A stretch of DNA of 64,000 bases from Bacteroidales bacterium UBA7569. GTDB taxonomy: Bacteria; Bacteroidota; Bacteroidia; Bacteroidales; Paludibacteraceae. Below, piece after piece: positions 8,532 to 16,793 of the stretch. The stretch lies in NCBI GenBank assembly GCA_002477945.1, contig DLLF01000033.1:78263-142262 (forward strand). The letters are read 5' to 3'. The first letter of the stretch is position 1, and every line of letters begins with the position of its first letter. The notes below the pieces were generated by a model that was not told where the DNA came from, did no database searches, and saw nothing but the letters and a program-made list of their open reading frames with translations. The position numbers and the translations under genes are program-made.

Positions 8532-10382
8532 TTAGCGAACCACCTTGTAGGTAGTCTTGCCTTGACGGACAATATTCACGCCGGGTTGAAGTGCAGAAAC
8601 GCGAATACCCGATGGGGTATAGATTTCCATTTCATCTTCCGTCGTTGTATTCTCTATAGCCGTAGGAGGTCCCGCAATTTTCTCAATGTCTTTGTCTGTG
8701 CGGAGTTGCAGATAATAAGAACCGAAACTCGTATTCCATATACCCGTGATATTGGCTTTGACAGGTTTTGCTTCCCCTGCCAGGACTGCCGCATTCACTT
8801 TGATCGTCTCATCACCTTGGGCGCAATCGGTTTGTGTGCTTGCAAACTCTCCTGATTCAAAGGTCACGCCCTCTATCTTCAGCAAACGATAGAGATAGTT
8901 CGCCTTGTTGGCATTCAGTTCTGCCAAAGTTACAACGGTAGGAATAGTAGTATATCCCGAGCCTTCTATCTCAAAGTATGTCGCGTAGTAGGTGCCATAA
9001 TCATAAACCGCTATCACATCCATAACTCTGTCTCCCATAACCAAGGGTATATTCACATCCCCTAAATACAAGTTGCGATCCAGCCGCATAGCCCCTGTCT
9101 CATCTTCTATATAAACAATGCCTGCTTTCGAAAATGTAACGATAGCCGTACCGGTGAACATAAGACCCTCTTCGTGAGTGGAAGTTTGCAAAGCCTCTTT
9201 CCAACTTGCTATGGTGGGATATGTCGGTGTCGGAGCGGTCACGGTCCATGCGTATTTGATTTCTTTCTTGGTATCTCCTTGTGCAACGGTTATGGTAATT
9301 TGATTCTCGCCACTGGTTGCTGCGGTGTTCCGGATAATCACGGTATCACCTGTCTCCGACATCACTTTGTCTTTGTCTAAGGTAGCACCTTTGATGATTG
9401 TGATATTCTCATGTACACATGTCGTGGTGATGGCATCGTCACTCAGGTTCGCACCTTTCACTACAAACGTATCCACGAATACTTCGTTCTGAACGTGATA
9501 CTCTGAGGTGGCACTCGTCTTTTCTATCGACAAGGTCGCAACCGGCTTGGGGTCATCGCCTCCGCTTGTCTCAAAAAGGTCTGCCCACGCAGTTGCCACA
9601 CGAATGGCATCAATCGTCATTGCTGCCATAGCCTTGGAAGCGGTAGTGCCTTGCCGCAGTTCAATGCCTTGCAAACCGTTCTTTGTGCTGGCATCGCCTT
9701 GGGAAACATCAGCAGAAATGGTGGCTGCAGGTTCTGCTGTAGCATCTGTTGTCGGGTTTACCCACAAGGTAACGACGTCATTCGTTGCTCCATCCACAAA
9801 CTCATATTTGATAACCATAAGATAAGTCTCACCCACGTTCAGTTCCTCGGTTGTCTCGCTCGGGGCGGCATTGTTCTTACTGACACCAAACTTGAACTTG
9901 GTATCGTCTGAACCTGCCATTACAAAGGCTCGACCGTATTCTGTAGCATTTACACCATCAACCCAGCCTTTTGAGGTCTTCCCTGTGAACCCTGTAAAAT
10001 AAGTATTGGCATTGGTGGCATTCGTTACTTTTACCAGCATGGCGGCATATATAGTACCCGATACAAATGCCTCCTCCGATGTTGCAAAAGCAATCTGCAA
10101 ATCTTCACCTAGGTTCGTACCTTTCAACTCGACAGCCTTCCCTGCCGCCGTATTCTGATAGCCGGTGTATGTCAAAGCCCTGTCAACCACTTGAATAGGG
10201 TCTTCCGAGTTCGTACCATATTTAATCCACCCCAAACCGGTCGGATCTATTGTCTTGCCTTGACCATATAGACCGCCTGCAGCATAGTCAAAGTTCTCTG
10301 TCAGTAGTGTAGTAGCCCGTGACGTGCAGGGCATCGATACCATGGCTGCAAGTAGCAGCCCGAGAAGTAATTTTTGTTTCAT
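8532..10382 (-). CDS. Secreted protein with OB-fold-like (DUF5689/YhcR type) domain
   Basis: 616 residues with a clear signal peptide (1-23, cleavage near SRA). The N-terminal part (LLTENFDYAAGGLYGQG, 25-260) looks like a laminin-G/concanavalin-type sandwich common in Bacteroidota exoproteins. A middle Ig-like region (about 275-385) follows, and residues 390-560 (GTAIVTFSKAGIVYIEDETG ... YLYRLLKIEGVTF) resemble the OB-fold surface domains seen with extracellular nucleases. The tail MEIYTPSGIRVSALQPGVNI ends YKVVR and resembles a T9SS type A C-terminal domain (CTD). No nuclease catalytic domain is visible. It is likely cell-surface or released; its role is unknown. A plausible promoter with one mismatch lies at 10444-10475. 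Confidence 0.75.
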   Translation of the reverse strand: MKQKLLLGLLLAAMVSMPCTSRATTLLTENFDYAAGGLYGQGKTIDPTGLGWIKYGTNSEDPIQVVDRALTYTGYQNTAAGKAVELKGTNLGEDLQIAFATSEEAFVSGTIYAAMLVKVTNATNANTYFTGFTGKTSKGWVDGVNATEYGRAFVMAGSDDTKFKFGVSKNNAAPSETTEELNVGETYLMVIKYEFVDGATNDVVTLWVNPTTDATAEPAATISADVSQGDASTKNGLQGIELRQGTTASKAMAAMTIDAIRVATAWADLFETSGGDDPKPVATLSIEKTSATSEYHVQNEVFVDTFVVKGANLSDDAITTTCVHENITIIKGATLDKDKVMSETGDTVIIRNTAATSGENQITITVAQGDTKKEIKYAWTVTAPTPTYPTIASWKEALQTSTHEEGLMFTGTAIVTFSKAGIVYIEDETGAMRLDRNLYLGDVNIPLVMGDRVMDVIAVYDYGTYYATYFEIEGSGYTTIPTVVTLAELNANKANYLYRLLKIEGVTFESGEFASTQTDCAQGDETIKVNAAVLAGEAKPVKANITGIWNTSFGSYYLQLRTDKDIEKIAGPPTAIENTTTEDEMEIYTPSGIRVSALQPGVNIVRQGKTTYKVVR

Positions 10383-10443
10383 AGGTTAGTGTTTTTTATT
10401 GTTTGTACCTGCAGTATCTCACTGCATTAAACTGATGTCTGTG

Positions 10444-10475
10444 CAAAGGTGGTGAAAATAATCTATATGCACAAA
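10444..10475 (-). promoter_or_regulatory. Probable promoter of the OB-fold secreted protein
   Basis: Minus strand TTTG, 20 bases, CACCTTTG; one mismatch to TAnnTTTG. It leaves a leader of about 55 bases. Confidence 0.45.
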
Positions 10476-10743
10476 TTTTGCATGGCATATTTTCCAAGGC
10501 AACTGTATTAAGACGGATAGTACTCAGGGTAGTTTCCAGATGAAGCCTCAAAGAAAAAACTAAAATTCTTATGGTCATACTGCGGTTGCCTTGTGGTATA
10601 TTCCTGTTCTGTACCGAGTCGCTTGATTTTACGAGACCTCAAGCACCCCTGAAGCACCCCTCAACGAGTCCTGAACCATAGTTTGAACCGCAATAGGCAG
10701 ATATATATGATAGTCTCCGTTCGCCTTTTGTAGAAGAAAAACA
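10476..10743. other. Non-coding gap with one dispersed repeat copy
   Basis: No gene is supported on either strand here. The stretch holds repeat copy B (10631-10677) and otherwise AT-rich sequence without recognisable structure. Confidence 0.55.
10631..10677 (+). repeat. Dispersed intergenic repeat, copy B
   Basis: Units ACGAGACCTCAAGCACCCCT, GAAGCACCCCTCAACGAG and a partial TCCTGAACC. Same modular family as copies A, C, D and E; here one AGCACCCCT unit is locally duplicated. Confidence 0.7.
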
Positions 10744-10785
10744 AGAAACCCTCCTCATTCCCTCTTCGGAATAAGATGGGTTTCT
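10744..10785 (-). terminator. Hairpin downstream of aspA
   Basis: Stem AGAAACCCTCCTCATTCC against GGAATAAGATGGGTTTCT with G-T pairs and a CTCTTC loop. It lies 82 bases past aspA, with T-rich sequence to its left on the minus strand (GTTTTTCTTC). Better terminator candidate than the nearer hairpin at 10821-10854. Confidence 0.5.
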
Positions 10786-10820
10786 GCTTGTCTCTGCATA
10801 TCCTTACGGCATATCCAATC

Positions 10821-10854
10821 TCACACATACAGCCTTTTTAGGAGGGCTGTGTGA
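10821..10854 (-). terminator. Second hairpin just after aspA
   Basis: TCACAC-(ATAC)-AGCC pairs with GGCTGTGTGA around a T/A loop, 13 bases past the aspA stop. It has a bulge and no T-run, so it may only stabilise the 3' end. Confidence 0.4.
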
Positions 10855-10866
10855 TTTCTTTTCCTC

Positions 10867-12279
10867 TTATCGTTTGATTCCTAACTTTACGGGATGGATC
10901 ATATTTTCAGGGGATAATATGGTATCCAACTCTTCTTTGGTCAGTACTCCGTGCTCCAGCACCAAGTCATATACTGATCGTCCCGTCTGCAAAGCCTCTT
11001 TCGCTATCTTGGTGGAGTTTTTGTAGCCGATCACGGGATTCAGGGCCGTAACGATTCCGATGGAGTCTTTTACGTATTGTTGGCATCTTGCCTTGTTGGC
11101 TTCTATACCTTCAATGCAGTATTTGCGTAACACGTCAAACCCGTTCATCATCAGTTGTATGGATTCGAAGCAGCATTGTGCCATAACGGGTTCCATCGCA
11201 TTAAGTTCCATTTGTGCCGCCTCGTTGGCTATCGTAACGCACGTATCATTGCCGATCACCTTGAATGCGATTTGTGTCATCACCTCCGGCATTACGGGGT
11301 TCACTTTCCCTGGCATGATCGAAGAACCCGGTTGGCGGGCAGGCAAGTCTATCTCATGCAATCCGCAGCGTGGACCGGAACCCAAAAGACGCAGGTCATT
11401 GCAGATCTTGCTTATTTTTGTGGCAAGGCGTTTCAGACAGGAGGAATAACCTACCATGCATGATGTGTCCGAGGTGGCTGCCACTAAGTTGGCTGCTAAT
11501 CGGACATCCCAACCGGTCACATCGTGAAGAGCCTTTATACACAACTCCGCATACTCTGGCTCCGAACATATTCCCGTGCCTATGGCTGTTGCACCCATGT
11601 TTACGGTTAGAAACTCTTCTGCGGCTCTGTCCAATCGGACAATTTCCTCCTCTAATATCTGGGCAAAGGCTCCGAATGTCTGACCCAAAGTCATCGGCAC
11701 TGCATCTTCCAATTGCGTCCGACCCATTTTCAAAATATCCGCAAAAGCCTTTTCCTTCGTTCTGAAAGCGGCAATAAGTTCCTGAAGATGTTTTTTGAAC
11801 ACCGAATGAGTGGCATATAAACCCAAATGAATGGCAGTAGGATAGGCATCATTGGTCGATTGCGAGCAGTTTACGTGATCGTTCGGCGAGCAGTATTGAT
11901 ACTCGCCCGCCTGGTGTCCCATAAGTTGCAAGGCTCTGTTGGCAATCACTTCATTGGCATTCATGTTCGTGCTGGTGCCTGCACCGCCTTGTATCATATC
12001 CACGGGAAATTGGTCAAGATACTTTCCGTCCTCTATTTCCTGACACGCTTGCGCAATTGCTGCAAATTGTTCATCGGTGAGCAAACCTAATGTGTGGTTG
12101 GCTATGGCGGCAGCCTGCTTGGTCAGAGCCAAACCGCGGACAAAAGCAGGGAAATCATAAAGATGATACTGACTGATGGGGAAGTTCTCAATGGCGCGCA
12201 TCGTCTGTATGCCATATAGCACGTCTATAGGCAGTTGTTTTTCACCAAGGAGATCCGACTCAATGCGATATTCTTGCAT
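10867..12279 (-). CDS. aspA: Aspartate ammonia-lyase
   Basis: 470-residue cytoplasmic lyase that deaminates L-aspartate to fumarate and ammonia. It aligns by eye with E. coli AspA along its length: IESDLLGEKQLP, AIENFPIS, DQFPVDMIQGGAGTSTNMN, QSTNDAYPTAI and the superfamily signature GSSIMPGKVNPVMPEV containing the catalytic Ser. Fumarase C is the main alternative, but the N-terminal LLGEKQLP and IENFPIS segments favour AspA. Fumarate made here can feed fumarate respiration, common in Bacteroidales. The ATG at 12279 is chosen because the longer frame from 12312 would begin within the -7 box at 12310-12317. It diverges from ychF. Confidence 0.9.
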   Translation of the reverse strand: MQEYRIESDLLGEKQLPIDVLYGIQTMRAIENFPISQYHLYDFPAFVRGLALTKQAAAIANHTLGLLTDEQFAAIAQACQEIEDGKYLDQFPVDMIQGGAGTSTNMNANEVIANRALQLMGHQAGEYQYCSPNDHVNCSQSTNDAYPTAIHLGLYATHSVFKKHLQELIAAFRTKEKAFADILKMGRTQLEDAVPMTLGQTFGAFAQILEEEIVRLDRAAEEFLTVNMGATAIGTGICSEPEYAELCIKALHDVTGWDVRLAANLVAATSDTSCMVGYSSCLKRLATKISKICNDLRLLGSGPRCGLHEIDLPARQPGSSIMPGKVNPVMPEVMTQIAFKVIGNDTCVTIANEAAQMELNAMEPVMAQCCFESIQLMMNGFDVLRKYCIEGIEANKARCQQYVKDSIGIVTALNPVIGYKNSTKIAKEALQTGRSVYDLVLEHGVLTKEELDTILSPENMIHPVKLGIKR

Positions 12280-12309
12280 AATAACACGATTATGGATGGT
12301 TTCTGACCG

Positions 12310-12340
12310 CAAAGATACTTCTTTTATTCATAATGCCCAA
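12310..12340 (-). promoter_or_regulatory. Promoter of aspA
   Basis: Minus strand TTG, 20 bases, TATCTTTG. Back-to-back with the ychF promoter, whose -33 box begins 17 bases away. Confidence 0.65.
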
Positions 12341-12356
12341 CAGACCTCCCTGTTAT

Positions 12357-12388
12357 TTTGGCAATCTGTCAGAAATGTACTACCTTTG
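12357..12388 (+). promoter_or_regulatory. Promoter of ychF
   Basis: TTTG at 12357-12360, 20 bases, TACCTTTG at 12381-12388; start codon 28 bases downstream. Confidence 0.75.
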
Positions 12389-12416
12389 CTCCTCGAAATA
12401 AAATACGATACGTAAT

Positions 12417-13520
12417 ATGTCATTGAGATGTGGTATAGTGGGGCTGCCTAATGTCGGCAAGTCAACTCTTTTCAATTGCCTGAGCAATGCAAAGGCGCAA
12501 GCCGCAAATTTTCCTTTCTGCACAATAGAACCTAATGTCGGTATGATTACCGTTCCCGATGAACGTCTGCAGCGTCTGGCGGAACTGTGCCATCCGGAGC
12601 GTGTCATACCAACCACAATTGAGATCGTCGATATAGCGGGTCTCGTGCAGGGGGCAAGCAGAGGAGAAGGTCTTGGAAACAAGTTCCTGGCTAACATTCG
12701 GGAAACCGATGCCATTCTGCATGTCCTCCGTTGTTTCGACGATGCCAACGTAGTGCATGTCGATGGTAGCGTTAATCCCATGCGCGACAAGGAAATTATT
12801 GACACCGAACTCCAACTTAAAGATTTGGAAACGGTTGAGAGCCGTATCCAAAAGACCGAGAAACAGGCAAAATCCGGTGGTGATAAGCAGGCTAAAATAG
12901 CCTTGGAGGTTCTTCTTCGCTATCAGGCTGCTCTCCGGGAGGGGAAAAATGCACGTTCCGTGGCGTTGGAAACAAAAGAGGAAGAGGCTGTAGCGCGCGA
13001 GATGTTCCTGCTTACCAATAAGCCTGTATTGTATGTCTGCAATGTGGATGAAGGCTCTGCACTCACTGGAAATCAATATGTAGAGCAGGTTAAAGAAGCC
13101 GTTAAGGACGAACAGGCGGAATTGCTTGTCCTTGCGGCGAAGACGGAAAGCGAAATAGCGGAACTCGACACCTATGAAGAACGGCGGATGTTCCTCGAAG
13201 AAATAGGTTTGCAGGAGTCTGGCGTGAATCGTTTGATCAAGGCGGCTTATGCCTTGCTCGGACTGCGTACCTTCCTTACTGCCGGTAGCGATGAAGTCCG
13301 TGCCTGGACGTTCCGCGAAGGAAGCAAGGCTCCTCAGTGTGCCGGAGTCATTCACACCGATTTCGAACGGGGCTTCATTCGTGCCGAGGTGATTAAGTAT
13401 GATGATTTTGTCTCGCTTGGAAGTGAGGCGGCGTGCCGGGAGGCGGGGAAATTGTCCATCGAAGGCAAAGACTATGTCGTGCAGGATGGCGACATTATGC
13501 ACTTCCGGTTCAATGTATGA
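12417..13520 (+). CDS. ychF: Ribosome-associated ATPase YchF (OLA1 family)
   Basis: 367 residues, close to the 363 of E. coli YchF. It is a P-loop protein of the Obg superfamily that prefers ATP. Visible are G1 GLPNVGKST (8-16), switch segment NFPFCTIEPNVG, G3 DIAGLV, and the altered G4 NVDE (NxxE instead of NKxD), which is the family's mark for ATP use. The C-terminal TGS domain ends YVVQDGDIMHFRFNV. It binds ribosomes and is linked to stress and redox responses in other bacteria. The antiporter gene follows 22 bases later and is probably co-transcribed. Confidence 0.95.
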   Translation: MSLRCGIVGLPNVGKSTLFNCLSNAKAQAANFPFCTIEPNVGMITVPDERLQRLAELCHPERVIPTTIEIVDIAGLVQGASRGEGLGNKFLANIRETDAILHVLRCFDDANVVHVDGSVNPMRDKEIIDTELQLKDLETVESRIQKTEKQAKSGGDKQAKIALEVLLRYQAALREGKNARSVALETKEEEAVAREMFLLTNKPVLYVCNVDEGSALTGNQYVEQVKEAVKDEQAELLVLAAKTESEIAELDTYEERRMFLEEIGLQESGVNRLIKAAYALLGLRTFLTAGSDEVRAWTFREGSKAPQCAGVIHTDFERGFIRAEVIKYDDFVSLGSEAACREAGKLSIEGKDYVVQDGDIMHFRFNV

Positions 13521-13542
13521 TAACTGACTAAAAAGGTATAAT

Positions 13543-14523
13543 ATGTTTGATGTTCTTTTCTCAAACCCATGGTTGTTGGCACTCTCCCTTGTTCTGGGTT
13601 TGGTCTTGCTTGTCAAGGGTGCCGATTGGTTGGTGGATGGTGCTTCCGCCATTGCCAAGCGTTTTCATATTTCTGATATCGTCATCGGTCTCACGGTTGT
13701 CGCATTTGGCACTTCCATGCCCGAGTTTGTGGTCAATATGGTGGCTGTTGCCAATGGAACAACCGACCTTGCTATAACCAATATACTGGGAAGCAACATC
13801 ATTAATGTCTTTGTCATTCTCGGAATATCTGCACTGATATGTCCTATCGCCAGTCAGAAACACTGCCGCGATTTCGATATCCCGATGAGTATTATTGCAG
13901 GTCTTCTTGTCCTTGCTTTCGCTACGGTGACTATGTCGGGGGAGGTCAAGGCTATACAGCGCTGGGAAGGGGCGGTTCTGCTTATTTTCTTTATTATCTT
14001 CATGGTGTCCAATGTGCGCCATGCAAAGACGGATGTTCAGGAAACGGAATCGGAAAATGTAGTGGTAATGAATGTCTGGAAGGCCGTCCTTGGGGTCGTG
14101 GTAGGTTTGATATGTTTGGTGATAGGAGGAGAACTGATTGTGCGAAGTTCCGTTTCCATTGCTACACGCTTGGGAGTAAGCGAAGCGATTATTGGTCTTA
14201 CCATTGTGGCTTTGGGAACCTCATTGCCCGAACTTGCTACATCGGTTGTTGCCGCTATGAAGAAGAATGTGGATATTGCCCTGGGTAATGTGATAGGTAG
14301 CAATATCTTCAATGTGTTCTTTATCCTCGGTACCAGTGCCGTAATTCGTCCTCTTCCTGCCTACAAAGGCTTGTCCGTGGACGCTCTTATGGCTGCTCTG
14401 GGCTGTGCTTTGGTCTGGCTGTTTATCAAGACAAACGCCAAACGGGAACTCAAATGGTGGCATGGGGCTTGTCTTTTGCTTGTGTATGCGGGCTATCTGG
14501 CTTATCGGTTGATGACAATGTAG
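13543..14523 (+). CDS. Na+/Ca2+ antiporter, CaCA family (YrbG-like)
   Basis: 326-residue inner-membrane protein with about ten helices in two inverted halves. Each half carries an alpha-repeat: IGLTVVAFGTSMPE near residue 50 and IGLTIVALGTSLPELATS near residue 220, followed by GNVIGSNIFNV; the acidic residues in GTSxPE bind the cation. The family exchanges Ca2+ for Na+ across the cytoplasmic membrane. It follows ychF by 22 bases. Its last 74 bases overlap the 3' end of the convergent glycosyltransferase gene, so no room is left for a separate terminator. Ion specificity is inferred. Confidence 0.92.
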   Translation: MFDVLFSNPWLLALSLVLGLVLLVKGADWLVDGASAIAKRFHISDIVIGLTVVAFGTSMPEFVVNMVAVANGTTDLAITNILGSNIINVFVILGISALICPIASQKHCRDFDIPMSIIAGLLVLAFATVTMSGEVKAIQRWEGAVLLIFFIIFMVSNVRHAKTDVQETESENVVVMNVWKAVLGVVVGLICLVIGGELIVRSSVSIATRLGVSEAIIGLTIVALGTSLPELATSVVAAMKKNVDIALGNVIGSNIFNVFFILGTSAVIRPLPAYKGLSVDALMAALGCALVWLFIKTNAKRELKWWHGACLLLVYAGYLAYRLMTM

Positions 14524-15319
14524 TACGGTTCACTTCCTTGCGCTCCCTGTCAAAGAACCACCCCCACTTGTTGAAGTAACGGCACATGTTCACGATGTGA
14601 ATCCAAAGAAGGTTCATGCTGTGATATGAGCCTTTCTTATGCTTGTGTACAATGGTTACTTCCGGATAGTACAGCGTCACATAGCGGTGGTGTATCCTGC
14701 GGGTCAGGTCAATATCCTCAGGGTACATGAAGTAACGCTCGTCAAATAACCCTGCCTTTTGTGCGGCTTCCGTACGCAATAACATAAAGCAACCGCTCAG
14801 GTAGGGTACATTCATAGGCGTGTTGTATCCGGAATCTCGCAACTCGTATCGGGCATTGCGTGTCTTTGTCCAACGCTGTGGAAGAAATCTCCTGCCGAAT
14901 ACATCCATAGGCGTAGGCAATAGTTTGCAGAGATATTGCAATTCTCCGTTGGGATATACCACCTTGGGCATGAGTTGCCCTACGTCTGGTCGGTTCTCCA
15001 TAAAGCGGCATAGTCGGTCTATATCTTCGGCTCTCACGGCAATGTCAGCATTCATTACCAGGTGGTATCGTATGCCGTCATGCACACTTTCTCGCAACGC
15101 CATATTATGCCCGCGCCCGTATCCTGTATTCTTTCCGGGGAAAACATACTGCACTCTTCCGTCTTTCCATCGTCCCCATACACTTTCTTCTGCTCTCTTT
15201 TCCGAGTTGTCCACAAGATACAGTTTGTTGAGGCACTGCACTTTGAGCAATTCCCCGACCAATGGTAGCACCTCATTCTCCCAATCCGGGTTATATAGCA
15301 CGATGGAAACGTTCAGCAT
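14450..15319 (-). CDS. Glycosyltransferase family 2 (rhamnosyltransferase-like)
   Basis: 289-residue enzyme, last of five genes for surface polysaccharide. It begins MLNVSIVLYNPDW, a GT2 start resembling rhamnosyl-type enzymes; NTGYGRGHNMAL and the nucleotide-sugar motif NADIAV (DxD-like) near residue 93 follow, then the acceptor-side SGCFMLLRTEAAQKAGLFDE and FMYPEDIDLTRR. It should transfer a sugar from a nucleotide donor to a lipid-linked glycan at the cytoplasmic face of the inner membrane. The last 74 bases (about 24 codons) run antisense into the antiporter gene. These residues (TDKPDSPHTQAKDKPHATI) look like an unstructured extension. The donor sugar cannot be told. Confidence 0.9.
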   Translation of the reverse strand: MLNVSIVLYNPDWENEVLPLVGELLKVQCLNKLYLVDNSEKRAEESVWGRWKDGRVQYVFPGKNTGYGRGHNMALRESVHDGIRYHLVMNADIAVRAEDIDRLCRFMENRPDVGQLMPKVVYPNGELQYLCKLLPTPMDVFGRRFLPQRWTKTRNARYELRDSGYNTPMNVPYLSGCFMLLRTEAAQKAGLFDERYFMYPEDIDLTRRIHHRYVTLYYPEVTIVHKHKKGSYHSMNLLWIHIVNMCRYFNKWGWFFDRERKEVNRTTLSSTDKPDSPHTQAKDKPHATI

Positions 15320-15322
15320 CTC

Positions 15323-16081
15323 CTATTTCCTGTACTTGAGAAAACCATTCACTGCCCAATGGGCTAAGTAGTACAGACTGCGAATCAATCCTAATTTCTC
15401 CACGCGGTAATAGACCAGAAACTGCGGTTTGATCATCTTCCTCTTGTTCGCTGTGGCTCCGTTTAGGTTTAGTCTGTAACTGGCTAATACTTTCGGATTG
15501 CCGTAAGCGTAATCCGTCTGTTTCAGCAGCGAAAGCCACAGCACGTAATCATCACGCAAACTGCGTAACTCTTCATGGAAATATACATCTCGGAATGTGC
15601 TGCGGTCAATCATGGTTGTCAGGCATGGCAGACTGCAGGTCTTGAGCAGGTCACGGTAGTTCATTCGGTTGGGTACAATCAGCGGACGCAGCACCTCTTT
15701 GCCGTTTTCGTCCACTCTTCGGCACGATGCCGCCACAATAGAAGCGTTCTTGGCGTTCATAAAGCGCAACTGATCCTCTAAGAAAGTCGGATCCCAATAG
15801 TCGTCAGCGTCAAGAAATACCATATATCTGCCCTTCGCTTCTCGGATGCCGTGGTTTCTTGCCGACGCACTGCCTCCGTTCGCTTGTGAAAACACGTGAA
15901 TACGATGGTCTTTTCGGGCATATTCCAAGGCAATTTCCTCACTCCTGTCTTTGCTCCCGTCGTTCACAATCAGCATCTCCCATTCGGGATATGTCTGAGC
16001 CAACACGCTCTCTATGGTTTGTCTGACAAACTTCTCGCCGTTGTATAATGGCGTAACAATGCTCACTAAGTTATCTTGCAT
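15323..16081 (-). CDS. Glycosyltransferase family 2
   Basis: 252 residues. The GT-A core is clear: LVSIVTPLYNGEKFVRQTIE at the start, IVNDGSKDRS, NGGSASARNHGI and the DxD-type metal/nucleotide motif FLDADDYW near residue 87. It probably adds one sugar to a surface glycan repeat. The ATG at 16081 is preferred: it lies right before the GT2 start motif and overlaps the upstream gene by 11 bases, as expected in this compact operon, whereas the longer frame (16105) adds eight unconserved residues. It is followed by the next glycosyltransferase after 3 bases. Confidence 0.9.
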   Translation of the reverse strand: MQDNLVSIVTPLYNGEKFVRQTIESVLAQTYPEWEMLIVNDGSKDRSEEIALEYARKDHRIHVFSQANGGSASARNHGIREAKGRYMVFLDADDYWDPTFLEDQLRFMNAKNASIVAASCRRVDENGKEVLRPLIVPNRMNYRDLLKTCSLPCLTTMIDRSTFRDVYFHEELRSLRDDYVLWLSLLKQTDYAYGNPKVLASYRLNLNGATANKRKMIKPQFLVYYRVEKLGLIRSLYYLAHWAVNGFLKYRK

Positions 16082-16790
16082 ACTGAATACGGAATTTACA
16101 AACATAATACAGCAACACGATCCGGTTCCACACTTTTTTCCATATCGGGCGGTTGCTCCGCCGGAGCAAACCGGTTGTCCTCGTGCTGGTTCCCTCGTGC
16201 CGGCGGTATAATAAATAGGGTTTCTGGATAAATAGGGTTCTTCCTGTCATTTCAGCCACCAACCCAAGCCAGACATCGTGTCCGATCTCATTCGTGGGTG
16301 GTAAAGGTAATGCATACTCCAATAAAGTCCGTCGGAATGCCATGCACGATCCGTAATACGTATTATTGAAGATGTTCTTCAATATACCATGCCCGGAATG
16401 ATACAATGAAAAGAAGTTGTCATGGATAATGTTCAAGTTCTCATCGGTCATTTTACTGTTGGTGCAAACCAAATCCGCTGTCTTTAATGCCTCTATGCAT
16501 GTATTATATTTGCCTTCCAGCCACACGTCATCTTGGTCGCTTAGAAAAATCATCTCGCCCCGTGCATGCTGTAGCGCATTAGCGAAGTTGTCCCTTACGC
16601 AGTGATACCGGCTGTGTAAGATCTTGATTCGATTGTCCCCAAAAGATGCTATGATGTCCAACGTCTTGTCCGTTGAACCGTCGTCCGACACAATAACCTC
16701 GTCATCAGCCATCAGTTGCGCTAAGATGGAGCGCAATTGTGCCTCAATAAACCTCTCTCCGTTATATGTTGCTATGCATACCGAGTTCAT
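16071..16790 (-). CDS. Glycosyltransferase family 2
   Basis: 239 residues, shorter than its neighbours. It starts directly in the GT2 fold (MNSVCIATYNGERFIEAQL), followed by VIVSDDGSTDKT and the FLSDQDDVW motif near 87, which marks the subgroup often annotated as rhamnosyl- or galactosyltransferase of O-antigen clusters. GHDVWLGL near 185 is the usual catalytic-loop segment of this subgroup. The upstream paralogue begins the same way (STYNGERYLAEQL ... FADQDDVW), so the two probably arose by duplication. Three bases separate it from that upstream gene. Substrate is unknown. Confidence 0.9.
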   Translation of the reverse strand: MNSVCIATYNGERFIEAQLRSILAQLMADDEVIVSDDGSTDKTLDIIASFGDNRIKILHSRYHCVRDNFANALQHARGEMIFLSDQDDVWLEGKYNTCIEALKTADLVCTNSKMTDENLNIIHDNFFSLYHSGHGILKNIFNNTYYGSCMAFRRTLLEYALPLPPTNEIGHDVWLGLVAEMTGRTLFIQKPYLLYRRHEGTSTRTTGLLRRSNRPIWKKVWNRIVLLYYVCKFRIQYAR

Positions 16791-16793
16791 TTC

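Noticed and set aside
12462..13658. 398-codon minus-strand frame
   Set aside because: Antisense to ychF, which is unmistakable.
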